Source of the DNA: Microbulbifer sp. SAOS-129_SWC
Lineage (GTDB): Bacteria; Pseudomonadota; Gammaproteobacteria; Pseudomonadales; Cellvibrionaceae
NCBI RefSeq assembly: GCF_039696035.1
Contig: NZ_CP155567.1
Coordinates: 2,785,001-2,849,000 of the forward strand
Length of the DNA stretch: 64,000 bases
Reading direction: 5' to 3'
A program made the position numbers and the translations under genes. Shown one piece after another: positions 43,256 through 52,848 of this stretch. A model generated the notes under the pieces. The model was not told where the DNA came from, made no database searches, and saw nothing but the letters and a program-made list of their open reading frames with translations. Numbering within the stretch: the stretch's first letter is position 1; every line of letters begins with the position of its first letter.

Positions 43256-43520
43256 TCGACCCGTGCGGCGGGGCGCGACCTACCCCGGTGCGCCCCGGAA
43301 CCGCAATAGCTGACCCGGTCATAAAATAGTGCCGGGTGCCCCCTTCCCCTCGCGGAGGCTGTAATCGGTCAATCCGCCCCCTTGATCTGGCGCCGCCGGC
43401 CAGCGGCCAGTAGTTCACCGGACAACAGCGACACCTCACCCGACGCACTATTGCCTGGCGCGTTACTTTGACGTTAAGGTAAAGCGGATTTTTTGCCCTT
43501 CACCATTAAAGGTAAGCCCT

Positions 43521-45605
43521 ATGTTAAAGCGAATGGCTACCGTTCTCGTCACGAGTGCAACGGTACTGGGAGGCTTGAGCGTCTGCCAGGCCAGCGTGGC
43601 TGGCACCGCCAGTGCCATGCCGGAAAAAGCAGATATCGGTATCGACATCAGTGCGATGGACAAGTCGGTCCAGCCCGGCAATGACTTCTATCGCTATGCC
43701 AACGGCAACTGGATGAAGACCACCAAGATCCCCGACGACCGCTCTTCCACGGGCTCCTTTATGGAAGCCTTCAACGCAACGGAAAAGCACCGGGCCGAGT
43801 TGATCGCCAAACTGGTCAAGGAAAAACACCCCGCCGGCTCGAACGATGCCCGCATCGCCAATTTTTACCACGCGTATATGGACACGGCCGCTATCAATGC
43901 CGCCGGGATGAAGCCGGTCCAGGCCGACCTGGCCCGCTATGCCGCGATCAAGGATAAAGACCAGCTGTCCTCCGTGCTGGGCGCCAACCTGCGCGTCGAT
44001 GTCGATCCGCTGAATGCCACCCATTTCTGGACTGAAAACCTGTTCGGCCTGTTCGTTACCCAGGGCCTGGCGACACCGGGCGAAGTGCTGCCCTATGTCC
44101 TGCAGGGCGGCCTGGGCATGCCGGAGCGCGAATACTACCTGTCTGACGATCCCAAGATGCAGGAACTGCGCAAGGCCTACCGCGCCTATATCGAGACACT
44201 GCTGAAAAAAGCCGGCATCGACCACGCTGCCGAGCGCGCCGAGCGCATTTTTGCCCTTGAGACCAAGATTGCCAAGGCCCACGTGAGCCGCGCCGACAGC
44301 GAGGACTTCGCCAAGTCCTCCGCCGTCTGGAGCCGCAGCGATTTTGACAAGAAGGCGCCGGGTATCGACTGGCAGGCTTTCTTCAAGGCCGCCGGCCTCG
44401 GCCAGCAGCAGCGCTTTGCCGCCTACCACGCCGGCTCCATTCCGGCCCTGGCCGCGCTGGTGGCCTCCGAGCCGCTGCAGTCGTGGAAAGACTGGCTGGC
44501 ATTCCACCAGATCAACAGCCACGCCGATGTACTGCCTGAGGCCATCGACAAAGCCCACTTCGCCTTCTACGGCACCACCCTGTCCGGCACGCCCAAGCAG
44601 CGCAGCCGCGACAAGCGCGCCCTGAGCGCACTGGATAGGTATCTGGGAGATGCCGTGGGCGAAGCCTATGTGGCCGAGTACTTTCCGGCGTCCGCCAAGG
44701 CCAAGGTCAAGGCCATGACCACCCAGATCATCGACGCCTTCGGCCGCCGCGTCAAAGCGCTGGACTGGATGGCGCCGTCCACCAAGAAAGAAGCGCTGGC
44801 CAAGGTGAACTCCCTGGTAGTCGGCGTCGGCTACCCCGACACGTGGCGCAGTTACAGCAACTACCACGTCGACCCCGACAATGCCTATGCCAATGAAGTC
44901 AACGGCGAGAAAGTAAAAACGGCCCAGCAGATGGCCAAGATCGGCAAGCCCCAGGATAAGGGCGAATGGTGGATGAACGCGCAGATCGTCAATGCCGTCA
45001 ACCTGCCGGTACAGAACGCGCTGAACTTCCCCGCCGGCATTCTGCAACCGCCGTTCTTCGACCCCAACGCAGACGACGCCTACAACTATGGTGCCGTCGG
45101 CGCCGTGATCGGCCATGAGATCAGCCACAGCTTCGACAACAACGGGGCCGCCTTCGACTCCACCGGCGCGATGCGCAACTGGTGGACCAAGGCCGACTTC
45201 GCCCGCTTCGCCAAGCAGGGTGAGGCCCTGGCGAAACAGTTCGACAGCTACAAGCCGTTCCCGGACCTGCATATCAACGGCAAGCTGACCCTGGGCGAGA
45301 ATATCGCCGACGTGGCCGGTCTCGCCGCCGCGTACGATGCCTACAAGGCTTCGCTGCACGGCAAGAAGGCCCCGGTTATCGACGGCCTGACTGGCGACCA
45401 GCGTTTCTTCATCGCCTTCGCCCAGACCTGGGCCACCAAGATGCGTGACAAGGCACTGCGCCAGCGTATCGCCACTGACGGCCACGCCCCCGGCATGTAC
45501 CGCGCGCTGACCGTGCGCAACTTGGATGCCTGGTACAAGGCCTTCAACGTGAAGCCCGGCGACGCGCTTTACCTGGCTCCCGATCAGCGAGTCAAAGTCT
45601 GGTAA
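43521..45605 (+). CDS. M13 family zinc endopeptidase (neprilysin-like, PepO)
   Basis: This 694-residue protein has a signal peptide (LKRMATVLVTSATVLGGLSVCQASVAG), the N-terminal M13 segment MDKSVQPGNDFYRYANGNWMKTTKIPDDRSS, and the catalytic domain with VIGHEISHSFDNNGAAFD (HExxH) and LTLGENIADVAGLAAAYDAY (third ligand Glu and ExxxD). It ends YLAPDQRVKVW, matching the usual CxVW-type end without the Cys. It should cut small peptides in the periplasm. A strong terminator follows. Confidence 0.94.
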   Translation: MLKRMATVLVTSATVLGGLSVCQASVAGTASAMPEKADIGIDISAMDKSVQPGNDFYRYANGNWMKTTKIPDDRSSTGSFMEAFNATEKHRAELIAKLVKEKHPAGSNDARIANFYHAYMDTAAINAAGMKPVQADLARYAAIKDKDQLSSVLGANLRVDVDPLNATHFWTENLFGLFVTQGLATPGEVLPYVLQGGLGMPEREYYLSDDPKMQELRKAYRAYIETLLKKAGIDHAAERAERIFALETKIAKAHVSRADSEDFAKSSAVWSRSDFDKKAPGIDWQAFFKAAGLGQQQRFAAYHAGSIPALAALVASEPLQSWKDWLAFHQINSHADVLPEAIDKAHFAFYGTTLSGTPKQRSRDKRALSALDRYLGDAVGEAYVAEYFPASAKAKVKAMTTQIIDAFGRRVKALDWMAPSTKKEALAKVNSLVVGVGYPDTWRSYSNYHVDPDNAYANEVNGEKVKTAQQMAKIGKPQDKGEWWMNAQIVNAVNLPVQNALNFPAGILQPPFFDPNADDAYNYGAVGAVIGHEISHSFDNNGAAFDSTGAMRNWWTKADFARFAKQGEALAKQFDSYKPFPDLHINGKLTLGENIADVAGLAAAYDAYKASLHGKKAPVIDGLTGDQRFFIAFAQTWATKMRDKALRQRIATDGHAPGMYRALTVRNLDAWYKAFNVKPGDALYLAPDQRVKVW

Positions 45606-45620
45606 CAGGCCGCAAAGAAT

Positions 45621-45650
45621 AAAAAAGGCAGCCACCGGGCTGCCTTTTTT
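45621..45650. terminator. Strong rho-independent terminator after the M13 peptidase gene
   Basis: The stem ggcagcc/ggctgcc with loop accg is flanked by six A and six T residues, so it is functional in both directions. Confidence 0.92.
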
Positions 45651-45721
45651 ATATCCGCAACGGCCGCAGGGTAATCCGGAGTCACCGGTTGCCCCATATT
45701 GCATCAAGGAGAGTGAAAAAC

Positions 45722-46036
45722 ATGAAGCAGCTCTGGACCCTGCTCGCTATCTTGCCGCTGAGCGCCTGCGGCACCATGACCACCCTGACCCACTCGGATC
45801 GCGAAATCGCCGACAACCTCAAGCGGCAGAAGAGCAACTGCCAGGTGATGCCGAGAGTCTACAGCGGTGTTTCTTACAACGCGTGCAAGCTGAATTCCAA
45901 CAATGCGTCGATCTATTACGACTGGATGCTCAGCTTTTACCTGATCGACAGCGTTGCATCGGCGGCAACGGATACCATCGCCTTGCCGTATACGCTGTAC
46001 CGCCAGAACAGAGATGGCAACCTGCAACTCGACTAG
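45722..46036 (+). CDS. YceK/YidQ family lipoprotein
   Basis: This 104-residue protein has a lipoprotein signal (MKQLWTLLAILPLSAC, lipobox LSAC at about residue 16) and the DUF1375/YceK pattern PRVYSGVSYNACKLNSNN and SIYYDWMLSFYLIDSVASAATDTIALPYTLYRQ. The family is small outer membrane lipoproteins of unknown function. The ATG at 45722 follows AAGGAG. A terminator lies about 30 bases after the stop. Confidence 0.86.
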   Translation: MKQLWTLLAILPLSACGTMTTLTHSDREIADNLKRQKSNCQVMPRVYSGVSYNACKLNSNNASIYYDWMLSFYLIDSVASAATDTIALPYTLYRQNRDGNLQLD

Positions 46037-46066
46037 CGCGGGCAACCCATTTTTGGCGAAAACACC

Positions 46067-46090
46067 GGCCGCTCCCAGAGCGGCCTTTTT
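46067..46090 (+). terminator. Rho-independent terminator after the YceK-like gene
   Basis: The stem ggccgctc/gagcggcc with loop cca is followed by five T residues on the plus strand. Confidence 0.85.
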
Positions 46091-46118
46091 GTACCCGAAC
46101 ACCGGTCACTGCGGCACT

Positions 46119-46141
46119 AAAAAAGGCGGCCGCGGGCCGCC
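46119..46141 (-). terminator. Rho-independent terminator of the DUF4340/GldFG operon
   Basis: On the minus strand the stem ggcggcc/ggccgcc with a 3-base loop is followed by six T residues (46119-46124). It closes the three-gene operon. Confidence 0.85.
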
Positions 46142-46164
46142 TTGTGGTTAGGTACAGGAATCCG

Positions 46165-47106
46165 TCAGCTGTGCGCCGCTTTCCCCTTATCGGTTTTGCC
46201 GTCCGCGGTGCGCTCGGCATCGCCGGCGGGCTTCATCACCAGCTGTTGATTGCGCAGTGCGGCAATACGCTGGTAATCGCCGCTACTGATCTCAAACGCC
46301 TGCTGGCGATCGCTGCGCGCGACATAGCAGTGCTTGTCGGCCTTGGTGAAGGTGTAATTCAGTTTCCCGCCACCGGCGCTGACCTGCAGCGTGACATGCT
46401 CGCCGTCCGGCACCTTGTCCGCCGCCCTGGTAACGCGCAGCTCCGCAAGTGCACTGGCCAGGGCCGCGGCCTTGGTGGTATCCAGGTCGGCATCGCCGTG
46501 GGAAAACTGCCACTTGTCGCCGTGCTTGGCCAGCTGGTAATCCGGCCCGGAAATGGCCTTTACTGGACCGGCAGCGAGCAGCGACTTGTCCAGCCAGCTG
46601 TCGTCAGCGACCGGCAGCTCATAGCTGTTCAGGGACACGGAATAGATCGCGTCTTCGCCCGCGCGGCGCACATTGACCTTGCGGAAGCCCGGTGAAGTGC
46701 CGACATAGAGTTCCGCCAGCACCTTGTCACCGCTGCCGTACAGGCGCAGTCGCTTGCGGAACTTGTCCTTGGCCACCTCAAAGCGCTCCTGCGCCGAACT
46801 GGTGGTCGCCACTGGCCAGTTGCCGCGCAGGTTACCGAGCTTGGCCAGCAGAGCACGCAGCTTGGCGCCGTCGGCGGGCAGCTTGTGCATATCCGGCAAC
46901 TGCCATTTATCGCCCTGCTTCACCAGTGTCAGGCTTTTCTTGTCACCACGGATTTCCACGCGCTGGATTTCATCCGGCACTACGGCGACCAGAGCCTCGC
47001 TGCGCTGCTGTTGCGCCTGCTGGTGCACCTGGTTCCAGTACAGGCCAACGGCCAGCACCAGCTGCAGGGCGAGGAAGCCGCTCAGGTAAAATTGCAGTTT
47101 CTTCAT
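46165..47106 (-). CDS. DUF4340 domain protein of a Gld-type ABC transporter operon
   Basis: This 313-residue protein has one N-terminal membrane anchor (YLSGFLALQLVLAVGLYW) and a large periplasmic region built of repeated DUF4340 units (IQRVEIRGDKKSLTLVKQGDKWQLP, DYQLAKHGDKWQFS) rich in the KxGDKWQ pattern. Proteins of this type occur after GldF/GldG-like permease genes and probably assist the transporter at the periplasmic face. It is the third gene of the operon, 73 bases after the permease fusion. The C-terminal segment is lysine-rich and charged. Confidence 0.85.
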   Translation of the reverse strand: MKKLQFYLSGFLALQLVLAVGLYWNQVHQQAQQQRSEALVAVVPDEIQRVEIRGDKKSLTLVKQGDKWQLPDMHKLPADGAKLRALLAKLGNLRGNWPVATTSSAQERFEVAKDKFRKRLRLYGSGDKVLAELYVGTSPGFRKVNVRRAGEDAIYSVSLNSYELPVADDSWLDKSLLAAGPVKAISGPDYQLAKHGDKWQFSHGDADLDTTKAAALASALAELRVTRAADKVPDGEHVTLQVSAGGGKLNYTFTKADKHCYVARSDRQQAFEISSGDYQRIAALRNQQLVMKPAGDAERTADGKTDKGKAAHS

Positions 47107-47179
47107 GATTTATCTCCTGTAAACCCGGCCCGCGCGGGCCGGGTGGATCGCCGCGGCGATCGCGTTTTCAATCGCCCAC

Positions 47180-50110
47180 TCAATTGCCCAGCAGCTGCAG
47201 GTAGCGGCGCTGGCGCGCGCGCTTGCGCAGTTGCTGTACCAGTGCCACCAGGCCCAGGGCCAACAGCGCGCAGATATAGTTCAGGTATTCCCAGAACAAC
47301 TGCTTGCTGTGCTCCATCGCCGGCAGGGTGCGGTTGAAATGGCTGCGCGAGCGGATCGACATCAAGCCGGAATCCTCCAGCGCCCAGTCGACGCTGTTGG
47401 CGGCCAGCTGCAGCGTATTCAGGTAATCGCTACCGGCGGCGGACCCGCTCATGCGCAGTACCTGGTCGTTGAGGAAATCATTGGAAGAGAACAGCACAAT
47501 ACGTGCGGACTCCGGTGAACGGGTGATCTCCGCAGGCAGTGCATCCAGCTTGTCGTCACCCTTGCCCTTCTTGTCCGCGGTCTTGTTGCCCGCCACCTTC
47601 TTACCGGCGGCCTTGCCCTTGTCGCTATCGGACTGCAACAGCGGCGACGGCTTGCCGGCGAAGTAGGAATCGAAGCGACCGGCACTGACCACGCCGAGCA
47701 GCTGCTTACCGGTTTTGCCCTCGGGCTTGAAGCCGCTGACAGCACCGTTTTCCAGACGCGGCATCACGTCGGTGCTGGCCGACAGCCAGGCGCCGTCGGA
47801 ACTCTGCAGCAGCGGCGTGATCACGCGCCCGGCAGAACGCTTCTTGTCCACGACAATGGGCGAAGCCCAGCTCATCGTCGCCTGCGGCAGGTTGGCGGTG
47901 ATCGGGCTGTCGCTATTCAGGCCCTGACCGCGCACATCGACAAAATAGGGGTAGTCGAGCATGCGCAGTTCCTGCATCTGGTAACCGCCGATATTGCGCG
48001 TGACCGGTACCGGGAAGGCGCTGTTCTGCGGATCCAGTACCAGCTTGCTGCCGATCTTCAGACCATTGTGCTCGAGCCACTTCTCGAGACCGCTGTTGAC
48101 CGGTTTGACCCCGAGACTGCGGTTGCTGACCGAGGCCGTGAACGGTGATGTGGCAATCATGACCGTACCGCCTTTCATCAGGAACTGGTCCACGGCGAAC
48201 AGCTGCTTCTGATCCAGGTTGCGCGGTGACATCAGCAAGAGAATATCCGCATTACCGGATACGCGGCCGTCGCTGAGGTCCTCGTGCTCCACATTGAGAT
48301 CGGCACCGAGCAGTTTTTCCAGCTCGGAGAATTTCGCTCCCTGGGCATAACCCCGACTGTAATCCATCGGTGGGGTCACCAGCGCCACGGTTTTGGTGAA
48401 GCCGCTGGCAAAGCGCTTGATGCCCGCTTCGAAGTTGCGCTTCAGTGTGGTCTTCTGCAGGTCTCCCAGCGGGATCTGCACCACCTGCTCGCCCTTGGCC
48501 AGAGTCAGGTAGAAATAGAACGGCCGCCCGATCAGGCCCGCTGCCATCGGCTGGAAACCGTATTCCTTGCCAATCCGCTTGGCCACCTTGCCACCGTTGG
48601 CATCCGGGTCGACAAACTCCACCGACAGGCGGCCGCCGGCATCCTTCTGCAGGCCCGCGGCCACATCGTGTACCGCTTTCTTGAATTCGACCAGCTGCTT
48701 GGGCAGCAGGTCGTCGGCAGATACATAGGCGGTGAGTTTCAGCTTGCCCTTGACCGTGTCGAACAGGTTGCCGCCAGCCTGGTAGCTCTGCAGCACTTTC
48801 TTGATTGCGCGGGTGACATCGTGTTCCGGGTTGCGCAGTTGCACATCCACATCGGTTTCACTATTGGCTTTCATCTCGATCAGGTCGCGGAAATCCAGCA
48901 CCTGGTATTGATCGCCGTATTTCACCAGCACATCGAAATAGGAGCTGACAATCGACGACTGGTAGCGGTCCGCCACCTGGAAAGGCACCGGCTTGATACC
49001 GTATTTCTTGTTGGCCTCCTCTTCCAGCTGCGGCTGCTTGGCCGGATCCACGAACTCGACCCGGACCTTGCCCTTGCCGGCCACCTGGTATTCACGCAGC
49101 AAATCGCGCATCTGCGGCACCAATGGCGCCAACAGCGGGTGGGTTTTGCTGCTGAAATAACTGCGAATCAGCAGCGGTTCGCGCAATTGCGCCAGATAAG
49201 ATTTGGTCGCCGGGGAAATCGAATAGATATTCCCTTCGGTCACGTCTGCGCGCAGGCTGTGTACCTGGCCCAGCCACAGGTTGCCAACCAGCGCATTGAC
49301 CACCAGCAGCGCGGTCACCGCACGCCAGCGCTTGCGATTGGCGCCGTTGCCACTGCCGGCCCAGCGCTCGCGCTCGAGTACCAGTGTATTCAGGGCGAGG
49401 AAAACGGCCACGAGGCTGAGGTAGTAATAGAGATCGCGCAGGTCAATCACACCGCGGGTAATCGCGGCGAAGCGCGAACCGGTCCCGAGGTCGCGCAGTA
49501 GATCGGCAACGCTGTTACCGAACAGGTCGGTGACCAGCGGTGCGCCCAGCAAATAGAACAATCCGCACACGGCACAGGCGATAATCAGGCTGACGATCTG
49601 GTTGCTCGCCCGCGCGGACACGAACAGGCCGATACTCAAGTAGGCCGCACCGAGCAGGAACGTGGCCAGGTAACCGGCCACCACCGGCCCCCAGTCCAGC
49701 TCGCCGATCATCGACACGGTAATTGGCAGCGGCAGGGTAATCGCCAGTGCGATACCCAGCAGTACCAGACAGGCAACAAACTTGCCTAGCACAAACTGCC
49801 ACAGTGGCGCCGGCTGGGTCAGCACGTGTTCCAGCGTACCGCTGCGGCGCTCTTCGCTCCACAGGCGCATGGTCAGCGCGCTGCACAGGAAAATAAGCAA
49901 CAGCGGCATCCACTCGAACAGCGGTCGCACGTCGGCAATGTTGCGGGCGAAGAACGCCTCACCCCAGAAAAACACAAACAGGCTCACCGCCGCAAAGCTG
50001 GCGAGAAACAGGTAGGCCACCGGCGAAGCAAAAAACAGCGTGATCTCCTTGGCGGCGACGCGCCCGATCAGGCCCCGGCCAGCGACGGAGTTGGATAATT
50101 CAGGCCGCAT
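47180..50110 (-). CDS. Fused GldF/GldG-type ABC transporter permease
   Basis: This 976-residue protein joins an ABC-2 permease half (about residues 1-240, six membrane segments including VAYLFLASFAAVSLFVFFWG, LEHVLTQPAPLWQFVLGKFVACLVLLGIALAI and ITRGVIDLRDLYYYLSLVAVFLAL) to a GldG-like half with a DUF4350/ABC_transp_aux periplasmic domain (VTEGNIYSISPATKSYLAQLREPLLIRSYF, LLMSPRNLDQKQLFAVDQFLMKGGTVMIATSPF) and a final membrane helix (ICALLALGLVALVQQL). In Bacteroidetes these are separate gliding genes; the fused form exists in non-gliding proteobacteria with unknown cargo. The start overlaps the ATPase gene by 11 bases. Confidence 0.88.
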   Translation of the reverse strand: MRPELSNSVAGRGLIGRVAAKEITLFFASPVAYLFLASFAAVSLFVFFWGEAFFARNIADVRPLFEWMPLLLIFLCSALTMRLWSEERRSGTLEHVLTQPAPLWQFVLGKFVACLVLLGIALAITLPLPITVSMIGELDWGPVVAGYLATFLLGAAYLSIGLFVSARASNQIVSLIIACAVCGLFYLLGAPLVTDLFGNSVADLLRDLGTGSRFAAITRGVIDLRDLYYYLSLVAVFLALNTLVLERERWAGSGNGANRKRWRAVTALLVVNALVGNLWLGQVHSLRADVTEGNIYSISPATKSYLAQLREPLLIRSYFSSKTHPLLAPLVPQMRDLLREYQVAGKGKVRVEFVDPAKQPQLEEEANKKYGIKPVPFQVADRYQSSIVSSYFDVLVKYGDQYQVLDFRDLIEMKANSETDVDVQLRNPEHDVTRAIKKVLQSYQAGGNLFDTVKGKLKLTAYVSADDLLPKQLVEFKKAVHDVAAGLQKDAGGRLSVEFVDPDANGGKVAKRIGKEYGFQPMAAGLIGRPFYFYLTLAKGEQVVQIPLGDLQKTTLKRNFEAGIKRFASGFTKTVALVTPPMDYSRGYAQGAKFSELEKLLGADLNVEHEDLSDGRVSGNADILLLMSPRNLDQKQLFAVDQFLMKGGTVMIATSPFTASVSNRSLGVKPVNSGLEKWLEHNGLKIGSKLVLDPQNSAFPVPVTRNIGGYQMQELRMLDYPYFVDVRGQGLNSDSPITANLPQATMSWASPIVVDKKRSAGRVITPLLQSSDGAWLSASTDVMPRLENGAVSGFKPEGKTGKQLLGVVSAGRFDSYFAGKPSPLLQSDSDKGKAAGKKVAGNKTADKKGKGDDKLDALPAEITRSPESARIVLFSSNDFLNDQVLRMSGSAAGSDYLNTLQLAANSVDWALEDSGLMSIRSRSHFNRTLPAMEHSKQLFWEYLNYICALLALGLVALVQQLRKRARQRRYLQLLGN

Positions 50111-51047
50111 CGGTCAATTCCTCCTTCGCTGTTGCTCCCTGTTCGCCGACCTGGCGGAACAGGCTTTCCAGATTGCGCTGTTCCGGCTGCAGTCGGTAGA
50201 GCTGGTCACCCCCTTCGACAATCGAGTGCGCCACCGCCGCACTGAGTCCGCGCAAATCGGCACCCTCTTTGACACTCAGGCGGTAGCTGCCGGTTTCCGC
50301 CAGCTCCTCCACGCCGAGCACACCGACCAGCACCTTGAGCCGCGCAACGGCATTGGCCGAGGACGTTTCCACCAGCAGGCTATTGGCACGGCGCAGCCGT
50401 TCGAGGCGTTCGTCAACGGCCAGCCGGCCGGCATTGATGATCAGCGCCCGGTCGCACAGTGCGTCAACCTCCTGCAGGATATGGGTGGACAGAATCACCG
50501 TGGCCTCGCGGGCAATTTCGCGGATCAGGGCGCGCATCTGCTGGGTCTGGGTCGGGTCCAGGCCATTGGTGGGCTCATCGAGGATCAGTATGCGCGGGCG
50601 GCCGAGTATTGCCTGGGCGACACCCACGCGCTGCTTGAAGCCACGCGACAGGGTATTGATCGGCGAAGCGAGCTTGGCGGCCAGTTCCGTAGCGCTGACC
50701 GCGCGGCGGATTTCATCAATCTTTTCCGCCCCGGTCAGGCCCTTCAGTTCAGCGGCGTAATCCAGGTAGTCAGCGACACTCATCTCACCGTAAAGCGGCA
50801 GGTTTTCCGGCAGGTAGCCCAGCTGTCGCTGCAGCACCTTGGTGTGTTCGGCGAGATCGAAGCCGTCCATGCTGATGCGACCGCTATCCGGCTCAAGATA
50901 GCCGGACAGCATCTTCATGATGGTGGTTTTGCCGGCACCGTTGTGGCCCAGCAAGCCGACGATTTCACCGCGCTCAATAGCAAAGCTGACGTTGTCCACG
51001 GCTTTGAAACTGCCATAGCAACGGCTGAGGTGACTGACTTCCAGCAC
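50100..51047 (-). CDS. ABC transporter ATP-binding protein, GldA-like
   Basis: This 315-residue ATPase has Walker A GHNGAGKTTIMKML (about residue 34), the signature LSRGFKQRVGVAQAI, Walker B RILILDEPTNGLDPTQ and the H-loop STHILQEVDALC, then a C-terminal extension of about 90 residues (ARLKVLVGVLGVEELAETGSYRLSV) typical of ABC-2 exporters of the CcmA/GldA type. It is first in the operon with the GldFG fusion (11-base overlap) and DUF4340. The cargo is unknown. Confidence 0.92.
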   Translation of the reverse strand: MLEVSHLSRCYGSFKAVDNVSFAIERGEIVGLLGHNGAGKTTIMKMLSGYLEPDSGRISMDGFDLAEHTKVLQRQLGYLPENLPLYGEMSVADYLDYAAELKGLTGAEKIDEIRRAVSATELAAKLASPINTLSRGFKQRVGVAQAILGRPRILILDEPTNGLDPTQTQQMRALIREIAREATVILSTHILQEVDALCDRALIINAGRLAVDERLERLRRANSLLVETSSANAVARLKVLVGVLGVEELAETGSYRLSVKEGADLRGLSAAVAHSIVEGGDQLYRLQPEQRNLESLFRQVGEQGATAKEELTDAA

Positions 51048-51601
51048 CTTGTCCTCCTCGTATTCACAGAGTGATTGAATTGTTTTCAGACGGGAAGATC
51101 AGACGCGCGGTGGCGGGCGCGCGGCCAGGCGGCGTTTGCAACGGTGCGGATAGAGTGTCGGCGCAAACAGTACTCCACCGAGCCGCATCCGGCGCAGTGC
51201 CAGACGGGTGAGCCGATAGCAGCGGAAAATTTCCGCGGCGCCAAAAGACAGCCCGTCGATGAAAAAAACCCTTGTTCGCGCAACAGACATAGAAAGGTGC
51301 CCGTTAAAAAAACACGGTCAGTTGAAAGTGCTCGTTTAGATAGGTTCACCGGGGAAAAGTTCACGCAGGTTAGGAAAATTTCCCCGGTAGAAATTGTTCT
51401 GCCGGGGATTCTACGAGCAAGCCACACCGGCTAGATGTTAAGAAAAGTTAAGGTTGCGAACAGGAGGCATACTGTCGGCAAACGAGCCGAATGCACTCGA
51501 AAAGTTTTTTCGTGATACAGAAACATTTTGAAAAAAATGGCCGCCATAAACAAAAAACGGCAGCGCCGCTGCAGCCACACAATGTCCGCAGCGGTAACAG
51601 A
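51048..51601. promoter_or_regulatory. Upstream region of the GldA operon with alternative hairpins
   Basis: This 554-bp region has no supported gene. At 51349-51407 two overlapping hairpins share one arm: ccggggaaa (51349-51357) can pair with tttccccgg (51379-51387), while ccccggtagaa can instead pair with ttctgccgggg further on (to 51407). The mutually exclusive pairing resembles an attenuator. Short A-rich tracts lie around 51250-51345 and 51500-51560. No promoter box can be fixed. Confidence 0.4.
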
Positions 51602-52624
51602 TCACATTTCGATAACACCAACCCGCCCTTCGGCACCGGCACCGAGAATCACGCTATCTCCTGCCGCGAGGGTATAAAAACCCGTACCCGGCAGTGGCTG
51701 CCAACTGGTACCCGCGTCGAGGGAAATATCGCTGGCAGTCTTGCCGCTGGCGATACAGGCCTGCCCGACGCAGGCCATGGCGGTGCGCAGGCCGCGGCCG
51801 CCGTTGTCGGCCACCTGCCAGGCAGCCGCCGTGTTGCGATCGGCGGCGGGCAACCGCGCCAGGTTGTTGTATTGGCCGGGCCGGTTCTGGTAATCACCGC
51901 CCATGACAAACAGATCGCCGGCGTTGTTTCGCGCCATTGCGTAGCCGCCGGATGTCTGTGTCTGGCGATGCAGCGGCACTGCGCTGCGCTGCCAGCTGCG
52001 GCCGTAGTCGTCACTGCTGTAGACGGACGCGGCAAAGCCACCGGTAGTGAACCAGGCTCGACCCTTCTCGCCGCTGATCAGGGTATTGCCGCTGGCGGCA
52101 AAAGCCGCTTCGTGGTCGAGTATTGGCGGTAGCGCCTTTTTCCCGATACGCTGCCAAGTGCGGCCGCCGTCGCGGGTTGCGGCAACGGTGTAGTAGCCAT
52201 TCACCGGATCGCCGAGCAACAGGCCGTGCTGGCGGTCCCAGAAGGCGATGGAATCGAAAAAGCCCTGTGCGTCCGGGTTTTCGTACAGCAGTTTCCAACT
52301 GCCCCCGCCATCTTCCGTCAGATAGAGGCGCGACTGGCTGCCGCTGCCGACGCCCATGACAATGGCGGTGTTGTCATCAAACAGCTGGATATCGCGGAAA
52401 TCCGTCACCGGCTGCGCCGCTACCGAGACATCCCGCCAGGTGACACCGCGATCGGTACTCCTGAACACCGTATTGTCGGTGCCGCTCACCCACAGACTGT
52501 GCGCACCCACGGCGCTGCCGCGCAGCGAGGCCGCTTTCGGCAGTGTCGACAGTTGCCACCGGGGCAGCTCCGCCGCACCGACGGAGAGCGAGAAAAACAG
52601 CAGGCAAAAAAGTAGACGAGACAT
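51602..52624 (-). CDS. Exported YCF48/BNR-repeat beta-propeller protein
   Basis: This 340-residue protein has a signal peptide (MSRLLFCLLFFSLSVGAAELP) and repeated blades with the BNR/Asp-box signature: VFRSTDRGVTW, LYLTEDGGGSWKLL, VAATRDGGRTWQRI, VYSSDDYGRSWQR and SLDAGTSWQPL. Such propellers are seen in YCF48-type assembly factors, sialidase-like proteins and glycosidases; without catalytic residues I call only the fold. The ATG at 52624 follows a longer frame with no signal peptide. It is divergent from the phosphatase-like gene. Confidence 0.8.
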   Translation of the reverse strand: MSRLLFCLLFFSLSVGAAELPRWQLSTLPKAASLRGSAVGAHSLWVSGTDNTVFRSTDRGVTWRDVSVAAQPVTDFRDIQLFDDNTAIVMGVGSGSQSRLYLTEDGGGSWKLLYENPDAQGFFDSIAFWDRQHGLLLGDPVNGYYTVAATRDGGRTWQRIGKKALPPILDHEAAFAASGNTLISGEKGRAWFTTGGFAASVYSSDDYGRSWQRSAVPLHRQTQTSGGYAMARNNAGDLFVMGGDYQNRPGQYNNLARLPAADRNTAAAWQVADNGGRGLRTAMACVGQACIASGKTASDISLDAGTSWQPLPGTGFYTLAAGDSVILGAGAEGRVGVIEM

Positions 52625-52848
52625 TAACAAGCACTCCGCTCCGGTTTGATTTTTATTATTTGCCCGGCAGCGAATTCCCGCTCGGCCGGACTGGCGGCTT
52701 CCGCCGCGCAGCATCTCATCATAAATTCAGCGCGGTGGTCCAACAAGCGCTGGTTGGCGCGCACGTCCAGGATGAGCCCAGACCCGGTTACATCCGCTAC
52801 ACTGACTGGCCCACGGCCGGCAAATCCAATGGACCCCGGAATCTCGTC

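Noticed and set aside
43524..45707. 727-residue open frame on the minus strand
   Set aside because: Antisense to the M13 peptidase, which has HExxH and ENxxD motifs. The antisense product shows no domain, and the terminator at 45621-45650 lies within it.
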